DNA of 21,454 nt, from the NCBI GenBank assembly GCA_003427395.1, contig BFEA01000430.1, positions 494,126-515,579 on the forward strand, read 5' to 3'. The stretch's first letter is position 1. Each line of letters starts with the position of its first letter. Both the position numbers and the translations under genes were made by a program. Below the pieces are notes generated by a model that made no database searches, was not told where the DNA came from, and saw only the letters and a program-made list of their open reading frames with translations. This document shows positions 19,596 through 21,454 of this stretch, piece after piece. The stretch is from Chara braunii (taxonomy: Eukaryota > Streptophyta > Charophyceae > Charales > Characeae).

Positions 19596-19769
19596 CTGAA
19601 CGGCTGGACAGGTTCCACTGACTTCTTTCCTCGCTTCCCCTGGACCAAGCGCGCGGGACCTCCGTGGAGGCGCACGCAAGGATGACACCCACGAACTCCG
19701 CGGAGGTCCCGCGCGTTTGGTCCAGGGGAAGCGACGAAAGAAATCAGCGGAACCTGGCCGACCGTTCAG
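19596..19769. repeat. Long near-perfect inverted repeat (74-bp arms, 26-nt loop)
   Basis: Arm 19596-19669 (starting CTGAACGG) and arm 19696-19769 (ending CCGTTCAG) are reverse complements over all 74 positions with no indel. I count eight differences, most of them transitions, so a transcript would pair almost throughout with several G-U pairs. The most conserved block is CGCTTCCCCTGGACCAA (19632-19648) with its partner. It could be a palindromic MITE, a young microRNA/siRNA-type hairpin, or a recent inverted duplication. No open frame of note and no clear target-site duplication were seen. Confidence 0.95.
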
Positions 19770-20205
19770 CGAGTTTGTGGGTGCCAAAAAAAGCCCCACG
19801 CAGGGATAGATGTGCCAATCAGAGAAACAGCAGAACTCTCTTGTAATGGGAGCTCATTCGGCTTTGGGGTCGCAGGGGGTTGTATCGTTTTCCCTTGGCT
19901 TTGGCTGAATTGGCCGCTCTTGCCGTGGCGCCCATCCCCGACGGTCTGTGTTTCTTGTCGGTATATGGCAGAGCCCTGCCCAACAAGAGTCGGTCCATTC
20001 GGCAGTCAATCCCCAGTGTTGATCTAGTCAGCTATACTTCTACTATTTTTGATTGGCCACGATTGCAGTCGACGAGTTGCGGTCAAAACACACGGCATGG
20101 ACTGGTAGGTAGGTAGTGTGAGGTGAAATTGAGAGAACAATATAGCTTTAAAAATAAAATAAAAGGATAGAAGGCCATCTGTTTTCAAGATCTCTGCTGC
20201 AGCCG
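19770..20205. other. No recognisable gene
   Basis: Mixed sequence with two short overlapping plus-strand frames (19812-20027 and 19880-20116) and no domain. An A/T-rich patch (TTTAAAAATAAAATAAAAGG) at 20147-20166 lies on the 3' side of the U2-like fragment. Confidence 0.4.
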
Positions 20206-20267
20206 GCGGGAGCGACCCGCGTATCGGATACTACACTTGATCTTGGCCAAAAGGCCGACAAAGGTAC
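20206..20267 (-). pseudogene. U2 snRNA-derived fragment, internally deleted
   Basis: On the minus strand 20267-20228 reads GTACCTTTGTCGGCCTTTTG, then GCCAAGATCAAGTGTAGTATC. This matches the plant U2 5' end, including stem I and the branch-point recognition segment GTGTAGTA. It then jumps to CGATACGCGGGTCGCTCCCGC (ending 20206), which resembles the end of stem-loop IIa and the whole of IIb. About 21 nt of normal U2 between two TATC strings is missing, and the expected Sm-site region does not follow. No plant snRNA upstream element (TCCCACATCG type) precedes it. It is therefore a pseudogene or a U2-headed short retroposon, not a functional U2 gene. Confidence 0.75.
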
Positions 20268-20491
20268 TTTTGGGAACCGAGCTGGCTTTATTTCTTGAGA
20301 GAGAGATGAGGTCAGCCCTAGGGCAGCCTAGGGACTGTGGCTTCTGGAGTTCTGAAGAGCCGCGGGGGGAATGGCCCTCGCTCCACTGTACAAATGCCGG
20401 TCGCTACACTGCACAATTTTCCAAATGTATCTGCACACCACTCTAGAAACGAAAAAAGATTTGAGTGCATGTTCACGCAAAGAGTGGCAAA

Positions 20492-20551
20492 ATGCATCCA
20501 TTACTATAAATGGCAAAGGATGCATCTTACCTCTTTCTGAGGAAGATGCAT
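20492..20551. repeat. Short hairpin with alternative ATGCAT partners
   Basis: ATGCATCTTACCTC (20520-20533) pairs with GAGGAAGATGCAT (20539-20551) over a 5-nt loop with one bulge. A third ATGCAT with ATCCATT (20492-20502) can pair with AATGG...GGATGCAT instead, giving mutually exclusive foldings. No terminator, gene or known RNA is associated. Confidence 0.6.
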
Positions 20552-20718
20552 TGGGTCAGTGGTGTGGCGAGGCCCTATCTGTCTAGCGCGCACGACGAGC
20601 GAGCGCAGCCAGTCGGGAGCAATGGGAAGGGGAGATGGTGCAGCCTGCAAGAAATAAGGGTAAAGGGGCCCGGTTCGCAAAGCGTGATTAGGTCGGCCAC
20701 TTCGTGAGCGCAGAACTC

Positions 20719-21155
20719 ACACGGGGCCCAAATGAACCAAAATCCCAAAATTTGAGGCATTTTTGTGGTCACACGGGGTTGGCCCTGTACCCAAATGCCT
20801 CAAATCGTGCCCAAATGTCAGCGGCCTGCGAGGCCGCCGGGGTACCCTTTTTGAGACCACCTCCAGAGGTGGTCACAAATGACCAAACGCTTTTTTCGTT
20901 TCCTTTCCTCAATTTGTAGAAAATCGTAGAAGAATAAGACAACCAGCCGAAGTTGTTTTTCTTTTCTTTTTTCTTTTTTTTCTTTTTTTTCTTTTTTTTT
21001 TCTTTGGTGTCCCCTCGTGTGACCGCAGGACCTTGCCCTGAGTGCAAAGTGTCAGGGTTGCGACTTCGTCCAGCACGTGTGACCACACAGGGACCAAATG
21101 ACCCAAATAACCATACCCAGATGCCTCAAATTTTTGGTTCTTTTGGTCCCCGTGT
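20719..21155. mobile_element. 437-bp non-autonomous TIR element (MITE-like)
   Basis: The left end ACACGGGGCCCAAATGAACC, then AAAATCCCAAAATTTGAGGCAT (20719-20760), is matched in inverted form by 21121-21155. The latter reads, on the minus strand, ACACGGGGACCAAAAGAACC then AAAAATTTGAGGCAT. The interior has repeated CAAATG words (near 20729, 20792, 20811, 20876 and 21095) and a second CACACGGGGTTGGCCCTGTACC / GTGTGACCACACAGGGACC inverted pair, as subterminal transposase-binding repeats often do. It also holds a 50-bp T/C tract (20954-21003). There is no coding capacity. A target-site duplication was not evident, so the superfamily is undetermined. Confidence 0.75.
20954..21003. repeat. T-rich polypyrimidine tract
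   Basis: TTGTTTTTCTTTTCTTTTTT-type sequence of about 50 bp lies inside the TIR element. It explains the lysine-rich minus-strand frames there, which are not real genes. Confidence 0.95.
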
Positions 21156-21373
21156 CAGTATGCCCTGAGACATAGCAGTAGCAGACCATTGTCCGCAACC
21201 AGAGGCTGCGCTTACCTTGATTGTCGTTTGTCGTTTTCTGTCTGTCGCTTTTTTGGGAAATGTCGTGAACATCGAATGAGGTTTGGCGGGGTCCTTTCGG
21301 GGTTTAGGGAAACAGGTGGACCCCACCACGGCGCACAGCAACACTCGCTGATGGTGTTTTATTTTTGTTTCAT
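21156..21373. other. No recognisable feature
   Basis: The stretch between the TIR element and the terminal microsatellite contains only short open frames without motifs. Confidence 0.4.
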
Positions 21374-21404
21374 GTCTCTCTCTCTATCTTTCTCTCTCTC
21401 TCTC

Positions 21405-21454
<50 letters not shown>
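21374..21454. repeat. (TC)n microsatellite, running off the window
   Basis: TC repeats with a few interruptions (TATCTT, TTCTCTCC) up to about 21412 and pure thereafter to the window end. The right boundary is not visible. Confidence 0.97.

Noticed and set aside
20206-20267. A functional U2 snRNA gene
   Set aside because: Stem-loop IIa, the Sm-site region and everything 3' are missing, and no snRNA upstream element precedes it.
20769-21106. Lysine-rich minus-strand frames
   Set aside because: They are the translation of the polypyrimidine tract inside the TIR element.
1-21454. CRISPR array, operons, or a prokaryotic defence system
   Set aside because: There are no regularly spaced short repeats with unique spacers and no packed genes. 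The window is eukaryotic and repeat-rich.

Overview
The window looks like nuclear DNA of a land plant. A MAPKKK-type protein kinase of plant flavour lies at 17423-18294 (minus). A 62-nt fragment near the right end matches the 5' end of plant U2 snRNA. Plant-style TATA boxes and long (GA)n tracts are scattered through the window. The best-preserved transposase remnant belongs to the family I recall as DUF7869. From memory these elements are conspicuous in bryophytes and other non-seed plants, so a bryophyte or lycophyte is a tentative guess, not a demonstrated one. There is no prokaryotic-style gene packing. I see no confidently intact protein-coding gene, and almost everything recognisable is a decayed element or a pseudogene.

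Layout: 1-1500 is promoter/UTR-like sequence with TATA boxes and one 17-bp direct repeat. 1500-3490 holds a weak coding-like stretch and a roughly 290-bp imperfect foldback (2181-2474). After a (GA)n tract, 3541-5490 is featureless. 5494-6340 (minus) is a decayed coding region with a very acidic tail. It is preceded on the same strand by a possible primer-binding site and LTR end near 6392, as expected for a broken LTR retrotransposon. 6910-7640 is a degraded tandem array of about 110-bp units.

7669-12000 is mainly transposon debris: a 185-codon minus ORF, a minus-strand coding remnant (8887-9840) and, divergently arranged, the plus-strand DUF7869-type transposase pseudogene (about 10300-11930). 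12060-14160 is an array of four diverged units of about 550-830 bp. 14200-15760 contains a TATA-like site, an exact-phase 108-bp tandem duplication, and an AGCAAG-rich region with three copies of a roughly 55-bp unit.

16000-18800 has compound microsatellites, diverged direct repeats, the kinase pseudogene, whose 5' leader contains (CT)n, and all 14 ambiguous bases of the window. 19500-21454 carries a near-perfect 74-bp-arm hairpin (19596-19769), an internally deleted U2 snRNA copy, a 437-bp terminal-inverted-repeat element (20719-21155) and a terminal (TC)n tract.

The features do not form a pathway or operon. The window reads as repeat-rich intergenic DNA in which elements have landed and decayed. 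The observations I would follow first are the 174-bp hairpin, the U2-derived fragment, the divergent pair of transposon coding remnants, and the frameshifted kinase sitting among ambiguous bases.
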